A DNA stretch of 64,000 bases from Saccharopolyspora phatthalungensis (GTDB lineage Bacteria; Actinomycetota; Actinomycetes; Mycobacteriales; Pseudonocardiaceae), in the NCBI RefSeq assembly GCF_014203395.1, contig NZ_JACHIW010000001.1:1240001-1304000 (forward strand), given 5' to 3'. The stretch's first letter is position 1. Each line of letters starts with the position of its first letter. Made by a program: the position numbers and the translations under genes. Below are positions 37,492 to 47,320 of this stretch, in pieces. Under the pieces are notes generated by a model. The model was not told the DNA's origin, searched no databases, and saw only the letters and a program-made list of their open reading frames with translations.

Positions 37492-38328
37492 TTACGCCTG
37501 ATCGAGGCGAAATACTCGCTCGGCAGTGGCAGTGGTCGCTACCACCAGTTCTTCGAGTGTCATTCCACGGAGTTGGGCAAGATTCCGAAGTGTGTAATTG
37601 ACGCAGTACGGCTCGTTCGGCCGCCCGCGGAACGGGTGCGGGGTCAGGAACGGCGCGTCGGTTTCCACCACCAGCTGCTCCACCGGCACCAGCTGCGCGG
37701 CCTCCCGGAGGCCCTTGGCGTTGCGGAAGGTCGCGGTCCCGGCGAAGGACAGAATGTAGCCGGCGTCCACGCAGGCCCGGGCGAACTCGGCGTCCCCGGA
37801 GAAGCAGTGGAAGACCACGGTTTGCGGAGCGCCTTCCTCGGCCAGGATCCGCAGGATGTCCTGGTGCGCCTCGCGGTCGTGGATCATCAGCGGCTTGCCG
37901 GAGCGCTTGGCCAGGTCGATGTGCCAGCGGAAGGCCTCCTGCTGCGGCTCCGGCGGCGAGAAGTCCCAGTAGTAGTCGAGCCCGGTCTCACCGACCGCGA
38001 CCACCCGCGGGTGTTCGACGAGCTGTTCCAGCACCCGCCGGTCGGCGTCGTCAAAGTCCTTGGTCCGGGTGGGGTGCAGCGCCACCGCGGCGAACACCCG
38101 GTCGTCCCAAGTGGACGCCTCGACCGCCCACTGCGCGGACGCGATGTCGTCGGCGACGGTCACCACCCGGCCGACCCCGGCGGCCTGCGCGCGATCCACG
38201 ACGGCACGCACCTCGTCCGGCGTCTTCGCGCCGCACGCGTCGAGGTGGGTGTGTGCGTCGACGGCCGATGCGGGCAGCGCCTCCGGCACCGGCGGCGGCA
38301 ACTCCCGATTCTTATCGCGCTTGCTCAT
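37492..38328 (-). CDS. tatD: TatD family metal-dependent hydrolase
   Basis: A 278-aa TIM-barrel hydrolase (3'-5' DNase type). Metal-binding and family motifs are [85 protein letters not shown]. The start is ATG at 38328 ([10 protein letters not shown]); an in-frame upstream ATG lies inside the palindrome at 38349-38391 and is rejected. It follows metG on the same strand, as in mycobacteria. Confidence 0.95.
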   Translation of the reverse strand: MSKRDKNRELPPPVPEALPASAVDAHTHLDACGAKTPDEVRAVVDRAQAAGVGRVVTVADDIASAQWAVEASTWDDRVFAAVALHPTRTKDFDDADRRVLEQLVEHPRVVAVGETGLDYYWDFSPPEPQQEAFRWHIDLAKRSGKPLMIHDREAHQDILRILAEEGAPQTVVFHCFSGDAEFARACVDAGYILSFAGTATFRNAKGLREAAQLVPVEQLVVETDAPFLTPHPFRGRPNEPYCVNYTLRNLAQLRGMTLEELVVATTATAERVFRLDQA

Positions 38329-38348
38329 CGCACCTCCCCCGTGCTCGG

Positions 38349-38391
38349 GCGATCTCAATGGAAATCGACGTGCGGATTTCCATTGCATCGC
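38349..38391. repeat. GATTTC/GAAATC palindrome, copy 4
   Basis: A perfect 11-bp core CAATGGAAATC (38356-38366) pairs with GATTTCCATTG (38375-38385) across an 8-nt loop. The arms extend to GCGAT...ATCGC with a one-nt bulge. It lies in the 78-nt gap between the metG stop and the tatD start. Confidence 0.8.
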
Positions 38392-38406
38392 AACACATCT
38401 CGGCAG

Positions 38407-40200
38407 TCAGCCCTCGATCGGAGCCCATTCGGGGCCGGTCTCGCCGAGCTTCGGGTCGAGCTTGGCGAACAGCGGCGTCGGCTTCCGCAGCGGCCGCCCG
38501 ACCTCGATCTCGGTGGAACGCCACGTCGCCCGCTCGGCGGCGTAGTCGCCCATCAGCACCGGGTACTCGATGCTCGGGTCATCCAGATCGGACACCTCGC
38601 GGATCTCCGGCTGGGCCGCCCAGACCCCGGTGCCGCCGAGCAGTTCATGCACCTTCTGCGCCGAGTGCGGCAGGAACGGGGTGAGCAGCGTGTTGGCGTC
38701 GGAGACGACCTGCAACGCCGTGTGCAGCACGGCGTCCCGCCGATCCGGGTCGTCCTTGAGCTTCCACGGCTCCTGGTCGGACAAGTACTTGTTCGCTGCC
38801 GATACAACCCGCATGGCCTCCTGCGCGCCGGCCCGGAACCGGGACCGCTGCAGGTGCCCGCCGACGGTGTCAAAAGCGTTGCGGGACAACGCTTTCAGCT
38901 CCGCATCGGCGGCCTGCGGCGCGGTCGGCGCGGGCACCGCACCATTGTTCTTCGCGGCCATCGAGATGGACCGGTTGACCAGGTTGCCCCACTCGTTGGC
39001 CAGCTCGAAGTTGGTGCGCCGGACGAACTCCTCCCAGGTGAAGTCGGTGTCCTGGTTCTCCGGACCGGCCACCGAGATGAAGTACCGCAGGGTGTCCGGG
39101 CCGAACTCGCGCAGGAAGTCCCGCACGTAGATCACCGTGCCGCGGGAGGTGGAGAACTTCGACCCGCTCATCGTGAGGAACTCGCTGGAGACGATCTCGC
39201 CGGGCAGGTTCAACTCACCGTAAGGGCCGACCTCGCCGCCCCGGTCGCCCTGGCCGTTGTGGCCCATCAGCAGCGCCGGCCAGATCTGGGCGTGGAAGGT
39301 GATGTTGTCCTTGCCCATGAAGTAGAAGCCCTTGGCGGCCGGGTCGGTCCACCACTGCCGCCAGGCGTCGGGCCGCCCGATCCGGCGGGCCCACTCGACG
39401 CTGGCCGAGAAGTAGCCGATCACCGCGTCGAACCAGACGTAGAACCGCTTCATCGGCTGGTCGCGCCAGCCGTCCAGCGGGATCGGCACGCCCCAGTCCA
39501 GGTCCCGGCTGATCGCCCGCGGTCGCATGTCCTCGACCAGGTTCTGGGTGAACTTCAGGACGTTGGGCCGCCAGTCGGTGCGGGTGGACAGCCACTTGCC
39601 CAGCGACTCGGTGAACGCGGGCAGATCCAGGAACAGGTGTTCGGTTTCGACGAACTCCGGCTTCTCCCCGTTGATGCGCGACACCGGATTGATCAGGTCG
39701 GCCGGATCGAGCTGGTTGCCGCAGTTGTCGCACTGGTCGCCGCGCGCGCCGTCGTAACCGCAGATCGGGCAGGTGCCCTCGATGTAGCGGTCGGGCAGCG
39801 TGCGGCCGGTGGACGGGCTGATCGCGCCGGTGGTGGTCTTCGGCACGACGTAGCCGTTGCGGTGCAACGCCAGGAAGATCTGCTGAACGACCTCGTAGTG
39901 GTTGCCCGTAGTGGTGCGGGTGAACAGGTCGTAGGACAGGCCGAGGCCCTGCAGGTCCTCGGTGATCACCCGGTTGTACTTGTCCGCGAGCTGGCGGGTG
40001 GTCAGGCCCTCCTTCTCGGCCTGCACCGAGATCGGGGTGCCGTGCTCGTCGGTGCCGGACACCATGAGCACCTGATTGCCCGCCATTCGCTGGTAGCGCG
40101 AGAAGACGTCCGAGGGCACACCGAAGCCGGATACGTGGCCGATGTGCCGCGGGCCGTTCGCATAGGGCCAGGCCACAGCGGTCAACACAGAGGCACTCAT
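38407..40200 (-). CDS. metG: Methionyl-tRNA synthetase
   Basis: A 597-aa class I synthetase charging tRNA-Met. N-terminal [20 protein letters not shown] with the HIGH box, a zinc-knuckle region [18 protein letters not shown] (two CxxC pairs), [12 protein letters not shown] as the KMSKS-type loop, and an anticodon-binding helical domain. No C-terminal dimerisation EMAP domain is present. ATG at 40200 is chosen; the upstream in-frame sequence is not conserved-looking. Confidence 0.96.
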   Translation of the reverse strand: MSASVLTAVAWPYANGPRHIGHVSGFGVPSDVFSRYQRMAGNQVLMVSGTDEHGTPISVQAEKEGLTTRQLADKYNRVITEDLQGLGLSYDLFTRTTTGNHYEVVQQIFLALHRNGYVVPKTTTGAISPSTGRTLPDRYIEGTCPICGYDGARGDQCDNCGNQLDPADLINPVSRINGEKPEFVETEHLFLDLPAFTESLGKWLSTRTDWRPNVLKFTQNLVEDMRPRAISRDLDWGVPIPLDGWRDQPMKRFYVWFDAVIGYFSASVEWARRIGRPDAWRQWWTDPAAKGFYFMGKDNITFHAQIWPALLMGHNGQGDRGGEVGPYGELNLPGEIVSSEFLTMSGSKFSTSRGTVIYVRDFLREFGPDTLRYFISVAGPENQDTDFTWEEFVRRTNFELANEWGNLVNRSISMAAKNNGAVPAPTAPQAADAELKALSRNAFDTVGGHLQRSRFRAGAQEAMRVVSAANKYLSDQEPWKLKDDPDRRDAVLHTALQVVSDANTLLTPFLPHSAQKVHELLGGTGVWAAQPEIREVSDLDDPSIEYPVLMGDYAAERATWRSTEIEVGRPLRKPTPLFAKLDPKLGETGPEWAPIEG

Positions 40201-40384
40201 GGTGCTTAGCCTACGTTTCCAGGGGGCGTGACCTCGAACGGGTTCTGGTTCGAGGCGATGGCCACCACGAGGCGTCCGGAGCAGTCCTGCGGGCAAACGT
40301 CCTGGCGCAGGATGTCGATCGCGTTTCGCGCGCGGGTAGCCGCCAGTGCAGGAGTGACCAGCATCCGACCCGGCGTGGCGTCGG

Positions 40385-41410
40385 TCACGCCAGATCGGCC
40401 CGTAAGAAGTCCACGTTGTACGGGCCCCATTGGGTCAGGGTGAAGTAGATCGCCGGTCGGTCCGCGGCCCACGGATGCTGGAAACCGCCGTAGAGCGCGG
40501 GGTATTCGGCGCCGGACACCACGATCTCGCCGTCGGTCCACGGCCCAGTGAGTTCCGGCGCGGTGCGCAACACGATCGCCGCCCGGTGTTCGTCGAGGTG
40601 CACCGCGAACCACCGGTCGAAGTGGCGGTTGTACTGCACCGAAAGCTCTGCCACCGGCTCTCGCAGCACCGGCGCGGCCGCGAACGGGTCGCTGCCCCAG
40701 CCGGATCCGGTCCAGTACTCGTAGGCCGCCGGTTCGAGCAGGTCGTCGGCGCCGACGCGGGCGAGGTGTCCGGCGCCGAACCGACCGCTCGGCGTGCCGA
40801 GCAGGTACACCCGGCGGTCCACCACACCCGCGAAACCGATCATCTGGAACGGATGTCCGCCTTGGTCGCGTCGGCGGAACCGGCTCAGCCAGCCCTGTCG
40901 CCGGTTCGGCCACACCGCGGTCTCCGACTTCGTCCAGCTGCGCCCGCCGTCGTCGGAGTAGGCGAGCGCGCCGTAGTTGGTGTGCCACACACCAGGCGTC
41001 CCCCAATGCCGAACCGACATGTAGTGCAGGTAGTTGCGGTCACCGACCGCGATTCCCGCGGTCGGGATCACGGTGTGCTCCGGCGTCCCGGTGCGGTCGC
41101 CTGGCAGCACCTGTCCGGCCATGCCGTCCTCGCGCTCCAGGACCGAATCGAACTTCAGTCCCGCATCGAGATCGGTGTTGGTGGACCGCGCGATCACGTT
41201 GTACCGCCAGTCGGCGTGCGGCGGACCGCCGCCGTGCCCACCCCAACCGTCGCCGTAGGTATCGCCGAACGCCGCCAGCACCCCGCCCCGGCCGTCATCC
41301 CACAAGATCCCGAGATCCGTCGCGTGGATGCCGTACCGGCTCGCCGTGCGGTTGCAGGAGTCCTCGCCGGTGATCCTTGCGATCCTGGTCGCACCGCTCA
41401 CACGCACCAT
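40385..41410 (-). CDS. DUF4185 family protein
   Basis: A 341-aa protein with the DUF4185 beta-propeller-like fold: [48 protein letters not shown] (an Asp-box-like repeat), [13 protein letters not shown] and [20 protein letters not shown]. The family is related to glycoside hydrolase/sialidase-like folds; the activity here is unknown. No signal peptide is evident with ATG at 41410. It lies between metG and pabB, the slot of Rv1006 in M. tuberculosis. Confidence 0.8.
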   Translation of the reverse strand: MVRVSGATRIARITGEDSCNRTASRYGIHATDLGILWDDGRGGVLAAFGDTYGDGWGGHGGGPPHADWRYNVIARSTNTDLDAGLKFDSVLEREDGMAGQVLPGDRTGTPEHTVIPTAGIAVGDRNYLHYMSVRHWGTPGVWHTNYGALAYSDDGGRSWTKSETAVWPNRRQGWLSRFRRRDQGGHPFQMIGFAGVVDRRVYLLGTPSGRFGAGHLARVGADDLLEPAAYEYWTGSGWGSDPFAAAPVLREPVAELSVQYNRHFDRWFAVHLDEHRAAIVLRTAPELTGPWTDGEIVVSGAEYPALYGGFQHPWAADRPAIYFTLTQWGPYNVDFLRADLA

Positions 41411-41623
41411 GCCGCCACCGTACGGAAACAACGCCCGAGGAAACCACGTTCGCCCGGATAGTCGCCCGTGACCAGTGCGAACGGCGGGCCACGGGAGCCG
41501 CGGCAGGCAGTCGATCGGGGCCGGTGCGGCTGATGTCACAGCTGCTGGCCGACAGGCCGCCGAACAGCGAGAACGCCTGGCCGAGGCGCCGAACCCGGGA
41601 TCCCGCGTGGGCATACTGTCGGC

Positions 41624-42892
41624 GTGCCAGTCCTCGCCCATCCGATTGACGGCGAAGCGAGCGCAGCGCAGGTGCTGCGCCGCCTCGCGGCTCGCGCACG
41701 CCAACGCGGCCTACCGCCGCCTGCGGCGTTCACCGGGGACTGGTTCGGCGGCTCCGCCGTCCTCGCGCCGTCCGTGCGGATCGCCGCCACCCCGCCCGAG
41801 CGGGCCTTCACCACCCTGGACACGCCGCCGATCGAGGCGGAGCCGGGCCAGGTCGGCGGCGGCTGGATCGGCTACCTCGGCTACGGCCTCACCGATCCCG
41901 CACGGCACACGCAATCCCGACGGCTCCCCCTCGCCGCGTGGGGCTGGGCCGACCACGTGCTGCGCCGCGACGCGCACGGGCAGTGGTGGTTCGAGGCGCT
42001 GGGCGCCGCAGAACCGCGCCTGGTCGCGGAACTCGCCGAGGTGGTCGCCGCAAGCGATCCGCCGCAGGCGGCAGGGCAGGCGGGTCCGGTCGGCAGACCG
42101 GACGCCGACCAGCATTGCAAAGCCGTGCGCGGTTGCGTGGAGGAGATCGCCGCGGGCGAGATCTTCCAGGCCAACATCTGCAGCCGGTTCGCGGTACCGT
42201 TCCGGGGCGATCCGCTGGAGGTCTTCGCCGCCGGTAGTGCACGGTTCCGGCCTGCTCGGGCGGCGTACGTGGCCGGGGCGTGGGGCGCGGTGGCGTCGTT
42301 GTCGCCGGAGTTGTTCCTGGCCCGGCGAGGCCGGGTGGTGCACTCCAGCCCGATCAAGGGCACGCTCCCGCGCCGCGGGCCGCAGGACGACGGCAATGCC
42401 GAGTTGCTGCGCTCGTCCACGAAGGACATCGCGGAAAACGTGATGATCGTGGACATGGCGCGCAACGATCTCGGGCAGGTCGCCGAGGTCGGCGGTGTGA
42501 CGGTGCCTCGGCTACTGGACGTGCAGCCCCACCCCGGCGTGTGGCACCTGGTGTCGGACGTGCGCGCGGAGATCCCCCCGGACCTGCCGAATTCGGCGCT
42601 GCTGGCCGCGGCCTTCCCGCCGGCGTCGGTGACCGGCGCGCCGAAGGCGCGGGCGCTGGAAGTGATCGCGGAGCTGGAGTCGCAGCCGCGCGATGTCTAC
42701 TGCGGCGCGGTCGGCATGGTCTCGCCCGTTGCGGGCCTGGAGCTCAACGTGGCCATCCGCACCCTGGAATACGCCGACGGCGTGCTGCACCTGGGCGTCG
42801 GGGGCGGGATCACCGCGGACTCCGATCCGGAACGGGAATGGCAGGAAGTGCTCACCAAAGCCGCCCCGGTGCTGTCCCTCCTCGACGGGTGA
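41624..42892 (+). CDS. pabB: Aminodeoxychorismate synthase component I
   Basis: A 422-aa chorismate-binding enzyme that with a PabA glutaminase makes aminodeoxychorismate for folate. Motifs: GGWIGYLGYGLTD, AGEIFQANICSRFAVPF, SSPIKGTLPRR (the PIKGT chorismate motif), SSTKDIAENVMIVDMARNDL and GAPKARALEVIAELE followed by GAVGMVSP. The PIKGT lysine marks the PabB type rather than TrpE. The start is GTG at 41624. It is transcribed opposite to the DUF4185 gene and convergent with rsmI. Confidence 0.93.
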   Translation: MPVLAHPIDGEASAAQVLRRLAARARQRGLPPPAAFTGDWFGGSAVLAPSVRIAATPPERAFTTLDTPPIEAEPGQVGGGWIGYLGYGLTDPARHTQSRRLPLAAWGWADHVLRRDAHGQWWFEALGAAEPRLVAELAEVVAASDPPQAAGQAGPVGRPDADQHCKAVRGCVEEIAAGEIFQANICSRFAVPFRGDPLEVFAAGSARFRPARAAYVAGAWGAVASLSPELFLARRGRVVHSSPIKGTLPRRGPQDDGNAELLRSSTKDIAENVMIVDMARNDLGQVAEVGGVTVPRLLDVQPHPGVWHLVSDVRAEIPPDLPNSALLAAAFPPASVTGAPKARALEVIAELESQPRDVYCGAVGMVSPVAGLELNVAIRTLEYADGVLHLGVGGGITADSDPEREWQEVLTKAAPVLSLLDG

Positions 42893-42897
42893 ACCGC

Positions 42898-42915
42898 CGG
42901 TTTCCGGCGAAATCG
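42898..42915. repeat. GATTTC/GAAATC element between pabB and rsmI
   Basis: CGGTTTC-CGGC-GAAATCG (7-bp arms with one mismatch), followed at once by another GAAATCGCG. It lies in the 47-nt gap between the convergent pabB and rsmI stop codons. A weaker member of the dispersed family. Confidence 0.5.
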
Positions 42916-42939
42916 ATTGAAATCGCGATCTCCGGAGCC

Positions 42940-43773
42940 CTACCGGCGCGCGGCGAGGACGGCGTCGTACAGCTCCTTCTTCCGCACGCCTGCGAGCTCC
43001 GCAACCTCCGCTACCGCGTCCTTGAGCCGCAGGCCTTCGGCGGCGCGCTCCTCCACCTGCGCCACCAGCTCCGCCGGATCGGCCGCCGTCGGCTCGGCTC
43101 CGCCGAGCACCACGGTGATCTCGCCGCGCACTCCTTCAGCAGCCCAAGCGGCGAGCTCCGCGAGGCTGTCGCGGCGGACCTCCTCGTAGGTCTTGGTCAG
43201 CTCGCGACAGACCGCCGCCCGCCGCTCGCCACCCAGCACCGAGACGGCATCGGCCAGCGTGTCCGCGAGACGGTGCGGCGCTTCGAAGAACACGCAAGTG
43301 CGCTCCTCCGCGACCAACCGGCCGAACCAGCGACGCCGTTCCCCCGGTTTGCGGGGCGGGAACCCCTCGAAGCAGAACCGGTCCGAAGGCAGTCCGGACA
43401 CCGCCAGCGCGGTGGTCACCGCAGAAGGCCCCGGCAGGCAGGTGACCGGCAACTGCTCGGAGACGCAGGCCGACACCAGCCGGTATCCGGGGTCGGACAC
43501 GCTCGGCATCCCGGCGTCGGTGACCAGCAGCACGGTGCGCCCCTCGCGCAGGGCGTCCAACAGCGCGGGTGTCCGCGACGACTCGACGGCCTCGTAGTAG
43601 CTGACCACCTTGCCGCCGGGCGTGACGCCGAGCGCGGCGGCCAGCGCGCGCACCCGCCTGGTGTCCTCGGCGGCTATGACGTCGGCCGAGCCGAGTGCGT
43701 CGACGAGGCGTGCCGAGGCGTCACGAGCGTCACCGAGCGGGGTGGCGGCGAGCAGTAGCGTGCCGGAGTCCAT
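42940..43773 (-). CDS. rsmI: 16S rRNA (cytidine1402-2'-O)-methyltransferase
   Basis: A 277-aa SAM-dependent enzyme of the tetrapyrrole-methylase fold. Visible: LLLAATPLGDARDASARLVD (family ATPIGN motif), VIAAEDTRRVRALA, VVSYYE, VTDAGMPSVSDPGYRLV, CLPGPSAVTTALAVSGLPSD, FEGFPPRK and REGI-like RGEITVVLGG. It 2'-O-methylates C1402 of 16S rRNA. Divergent from the mannosyltransferase, as Rv1003 and Rv1002c are. Confidence 0.95.
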   Translation of the reverse strand: MDSGTLLLAATPLGDARDASARLVDALGSADVIAAEDTRRVRALAAALGVTPGGKVVSYYEAVESSRTPALLDALREGRTVLLVTDAGMPSVSDPGYRLVSACVSEQLPVTCLPGPSAVTTALAVSGLPSDRFCFEGFPPRKPGERRRWFGRLVAEERTCVFFEAPHRLADTLADAVSVLGGERRAAVCRELTKTYEEVRRDSLAELAAWAAEGVRGEITVVLGGAEPTAADPAELVAQVEERAAEGLRLKDAVAEVAELAGVRKKELYDAVLAARR

Positions 43774-43878
43774 AACTGCACAGCGTATTTCCGCGGCCGT
43801 TCGAGGTGTGGCCCGCCCAGTGCTGCCGGGCCACCTGCATAACGCGACTTCACAGGTGGTCTCCTACGATCGAGGGCT

Positions 43879-45453
43879 GTGAGCGTCCTCGTCCCCAACC
43901 CCGGTGGCCGCAGCTCCGACGAACTCGTCCCCGTCGGCCGCACGCCATCGGCTCGGCAACCGGGCGAGAGCGATCCGCGGTCGCTGCTCGATGTGACCAT
44001 GCCCGCGGACCGACTGCGCAGCTGGTTGGTCACGATCGTGATCACCCTGGTCGCCGGCCTGGTGCGGCTTTGGGACCTCGGTCGCGCCACCAACGAAGGC
44101 ACACCGGTCTTCGACGAGAAGCATTACGTGCCGCAGGCGTGGCAGATGCTTCGCAACGGCGGCTACGAGGACAACCCCGGCTACGAGCTGGTCGCGCACC
44201 CGCCGGTCGGCAAGCAGCTGATCGCGATCGGCGAATGGCTGCTCGGCTACAACCCGTGGGGCTGGCGGATCATGGCCGCTCTGTCCGGCACGGTGATGGT
44301 GCTGCTCATCGTCCGGATCGCCCGCCGCATGACCAGGTCCACGTTGCTGGGCGCGCTCGCCGGTGTGCTGCTGATCTGCGACGGCCTCAGCCACGTGCAG
44401 GCCCGGGTCGGGATGCTTGACATCTTCCAGGCGATGTTCCTGCTGGCCGCGTTCGCCTGCCTGCTGGTGGACCGTGATCAGGTGCGCAGCCGGATGTGGC
44501 AGGTCTGCGCCGACGGGCGGTTGGACGCGAGCAGTTGGGGCCCACGGCTGGGTTTCCGCTGGTGGCGGTGTGGCGCCGGGCTGATGCTCGGGCTGGCCTG
44601 CGGCGTGAAGTGGAACGGCATCTACTACGTCATGGCGTTCGGCCTGCTCAGCGTAGTCTGGGATGCGCTGGCGCGGCGGTCGGCGGGGGTCCGGCGCCCC
44701 TGGCGCGGTGCGCTGGTACGCGACGCGGCCCCGGCGTTGTGGTCGCTGGTGGCGATCCCGGTGCTGGTGTACTTCGCGACCTGGACGGGCTGGTTCGCCA
44801 GCGAGACCGCGACCGATCGGCACGCGGCGCTCATCTCCGACAAGGTCGGGTGGGCTTTCCTGCCCGACACGGTGCGCTCGTTGCTGTACTACCAGTTGAA
44901 CGTGCTGGAATTCCACACTCACCTGGTCACGCCGAAAATCCCGCACCCGTGGGAGTCGAAGCCGTGGGCATGGCCGATGGGCATGCGCCCGATGCTCTAC
45001 TACTACGAGTCGGGCATGCCGGGCTGCGGCCGGTCCAGCTGCGTCGAGGCGACGATGCTGATCGGCACCCCGGCGATGTGGTGGTTGGCGCTGCCCGTCG
45101 CGGGCTGGGCGGTCTGGCGCGCGACCAGCAGGATGGACTGGCGCTATGCCGCGGTCCTGGTCGGCTACGGCGCGGGCTATCTGCCGTGGTTCACGAACCT
45201 GGACCGGCAGATGTACTACTTCTACGCGACGCCGCTGGCACCGTTCCTGATCTTGGGCATCGTGCTGGTGCTGGGCGAGGTCCTGGGCACGGCGCGGGAC
45301 CACTTCGAGCGGCGCCGGACCGGGCTGCTCGCGGTGGCGCTTTACGTGGGGCTCGTGGTGGCGAACTTCGTGTGGCTGTGGCCGATCCTCAACGGCGAAC
45401 CGATCACCCAGGAACACTGGCAGGCCGAACTCTGGCTACCGTCCTGGCGCTAA
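43879..45453 (+). CDS. Protein O-mannosyltransferase (PMT)
   Basis: A 524-aa polytopic membrane glycosyltransferase with about 11 hydrophobic helices. The first loop has PVFDEKHYVPQAWQML with the conserved Asp-Glu pair, then VAHPPVGKQLIAIGEWL and GDGLSHV-like CDGLSHVQARVGMLDIFQAM. Later HPWESKPWAWP and the C-terminal PWF-NLDRQMYYFYATPLAP match actinobacterial PMT (Rv1002c). It transfers mannose from polyprenyl phosphate to exported proteins. GTG at 43879 is the start. It is the last gene of the conserved core before the accessory region. Confidence 0.94.
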   Translation: MSVLVPNPGGRSSDELVPVGRTPSARQPGESDPRSLLDVTMPADRLRSWLVTIVITLVAGLVRLWDLGRATNEGTPVFDEKHYVPQAWQMLRNGGYEDNPGYELVAHPPVGKQLIAIGEWLLGYNPWGWRIMAALSGTVMVLLIVRIARRMTRSTLLGALAGVLLICDGLSHVQARVGMLDIFQAMFLLAAFACLLVDRDQVRSRMWQVCADGRLDASSWGPRLGFRWWRCGAGLMLGLACGVKWNGIYYVMAFGLLSVVWDALARRSAGVRRPWRGALVRDAAPALWSLVAIPVLVYFATWTGWFASETATDRHAALISDKVGWAFLPDTVRSLLYYQLNVLEFHTHLVTPKIPHPWESKPWAWPMGMRPMLYYYESGMPGCGRSSCVEATMLIGTPAMWWLALPVAGWAVWRATSRMDWRYAAVLVGYGAGYLPWFTNLDRQMYYFYATPLAPFLILGIVLVLGEVLGTARDHFERRRTGLLAVALYVGLVVANFVWLWPILNGEPITQEHWQAELWLPSWR

Positions 45454-45572
45454 GCCCGCGCCGAGCAGTACCAGCCAAAACGGCCGGGCAGGCACGTGGC
45501 TCCCAGCGGAACCAGGCGCTACCAGGACCGCCGTTTATCGTCCATTCAGGACAATTGAAGGGACAACCGAAA

Positions 45573-45833
45573 ATGGCTGGCGTCGAGGAAGTTCGGATGG
45601 AAATTGCGCTTGCGAATGAAAAGGCACGGGAAGGCATCGCTGCGCTACAGCACGTTGTTCACGTCCTGGGCGAAGCCCAGAAGACTTTAGGTACCGCCAC
45701 ACACGGCACGACTCAGGACGAGATCCTGCAGGCATCGGGCTTGCTAGCGCAAGCCGCCCAGTCGACAACCGAGTTGCAAGGAACGATCAGCGCCAGCATC
45801 GAAACGTCCGAAAGCTACGCCGGTCGCTTGTAG
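45573..45833 (+). CDS. Small helical protein upstream of the deaminase toxin gene
   Basis: An 86-aa, entirely helical, Ala/Gln/Glu-rich protein (VEEVRMEIALANEKAREGIA, LLAQAAQSTTELQGTISASI). Such short proteins often precede DddA-like deaminase toxin genes in actinomycetes and resemble WXG100-type export partners, although no WxG motif is present. The spacing of 7 nt to the toxin gene indicates one transcript. Function as a secretion partner or chaperone is inference. Confidence 0.75.
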   Translation: MAGVEEVRMEIALANEKAREGIAALQHVVHVLGEAQKTLGTATHGTTQDEILQASGLLAQAAQSTTELQGTISASIETSESYAGRL

Positions 45834-45840
45834 GCTTCCG

Positions 45841-46607
45841 GTGGTGAGCGCGCTGGAGGATGTCTTACAGGCACTCCGCACGGCGGTCGGCAAGATCGAC
45901 GAGGCTCGCGACGGACTTTCCACAGCCAAGGATCGTTGGGAAGAACGCGGCGAAATGCTGGCGGGGTGCCTGTATGGCACCAATGATCCGGACGCCCAGG
46001 AAGTCCTTGCGAGCCAAGGTGTCACGTCGGAAGCGATGTACGTGGTGCGGGAGCAGTTGGGGGCGGTGCAACGCCGGATCGAGCAATACCAAAAGCAACT
46101 CGGTTCGGCCGAGGCCCCGACACCGACCGGAGCAGGCGGCATGCCACCGGCCGAATCAAAGCCGATCAGTAATTTCCATGGCGATGCCTACCCTCCGGAA
46201 GCGGCTGGGCTTATCGAGCAGCTACCGAAGCGGGTCACGCCGAACAACAACGAAAGGACCGTGGGCGTGGCTCGACTGGGGGACAAACTCTTCCCCCCAG
46301 ATGCATTCAGGGCGCGATCCCGTGTGGTCGGGGAAGGTGCGTGAAGGGCTGGACGAAGTGGGTGTGCCGTCGGAATGGCTGGACGGTCACGTGGAGCTGA
46401 AGTTGGCCGCGATGATGCGTGATACACGGCAGCAAAGAGGTCGCAATCAACTACACGCCGTGCGGATACGAACGCCAACGCCGGTTGCCTAATACCTGCC
46501 ATAGGGTTCTCGACCGGTTCCTACCGGAAGGGTATAGCTTGACGGTCTACGGGACCGACCAGAACAACCAGCCATTCCGCCACACCTACAGGGGGCGAGG
46601 GACGTAA
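45841..46607 (+). pseudogene. DddA-like (SCP1.201-type) deaminase toxin, frameshifted twice
   Basis: The N-terminal part (about 100 residues) is a helical export-type region (VLQALRTAVGKIDEARDGLS, VVREQLGAVQRRIEQYQKQL). The C-terminal part is a cytidine-deaminase-fold toxin: catalytic HVE in WLDGHVELKLAAMM, zinc ligands in NYTPCGYE and NTCHRV, and the family-typical end FLPEGYSLTVYGTD. The pieces lie in three frames. Removing one C from the C6 run at 46293-46298 restores LFPQMHSGRDPVW, and removing the A at 46424 restores MMRDHGSKEVAINY. Both are +1 insertions, so as written the gene makes only a 167-aa protein without the active site. The last stop overlaps the immunity gene start (TAATG). 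Confidence 0.82.
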
Positions 46608-46999
46608 TGTGCAGCGCCGTTGCAGAACTGCTGGCTGACGGCGGTCTGGAGCTTTCCGCGGTGACCGACAGCGCCGAGGTGATCGAGTTGGTCAAGCAGG
46701 CGAACGGCAAGCGCCCCGGGCAGGCGTGGGCGTTCTATGTTGACCTGTCGAGTAGCCAAGCTCCCCGGCTGACGGTCGGGCTGAACGGAGACCGTGGCGT
46801 GATCACCTGGTGGGGCGGTTCGGGCACCTACGGTCCCGCCGACGGTGCAAACAAGGACCCGGTGGATTACTGGCTAGGCGGGCACCACTCCCAACTGGGC
46901 ACCGGCCTGGAGCTCCCGGCGGACCGGGCGCTAGCCGGGCTGCGGGAGTTCCTGGTCACAGGCCAGCGCCCCACCTGCATTGAGTGGGTGCCCAGGTAA
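46607..46999 (+). CDS. Imm1-type immunity protein
   Basis: A 130-aa protein of the Imm1 family, which protects against deaminase toxins. Typical parts are AFYVDLSSSQAPRLTVGLNG, GVITWWGGSGTYGP, YWLGGHHSQLGTGLELP and the closing TGQRPTCIEWVPR. Its ATG shares one nt with the stop of the toxin gene, so it was translated in coupling with it. It is intact although the toxin is broken. Confidence 0.85.
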   Translation: MCSAVAELLADGGLELSAVTDSAEVIELVKQANGKRPGQAWAFYVDLSSSQAPRLTVGLNGDRGVITWWGGSGTYGPADGANKDPVDYWLGGHHSQLGTGLELPADRALAGLREFLVTGQRPTCIEWVPR

Positions 47000-47320
47000 G
47001 GTTGATCATCAGCTCGCGGGTGCGGTCGAGCTGCGGGGTCGAGGTCGGGGCGGTTGGCCTTTAGTGTGCTGCCGCCACATTGACGGTGGCCTGCGGTGTG
47101 CTCTCAACGGCGGCCATTCAACGCCCCCGCTGCGACGGAGACATTCCCGTAGCGGTGAAGCACCTCGTAGCCGACGCATTTCAGTCCGCCGTCGTGCTCG
47201 CTGACTCGGACCTGAGGGACTGCCCGCACAGCGACGCTAGCCAATCAGCTTGTGTCGCTTCAGGTGGTACTCGCTGACCTGCTCGCCGCGCCGCAGACGT
47301 GCTCACCAACGCGCGAGTCC
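47000..47320. other. Intergenic region after the immunity gene
   Basis: 321 nt with no gene I can support. It lies between the immunity gene and the convergent lysine aminotransferase gene. No clear repeat, attachment site or tRNA end was seen. Confidence 0.5.

Noticed and set aside
37135..40209. A 1024-codon open frame on the plus strand
   Set aside because: Antisense to rpf, tatD and metG, which are certain; composition is that of a shadow frame.
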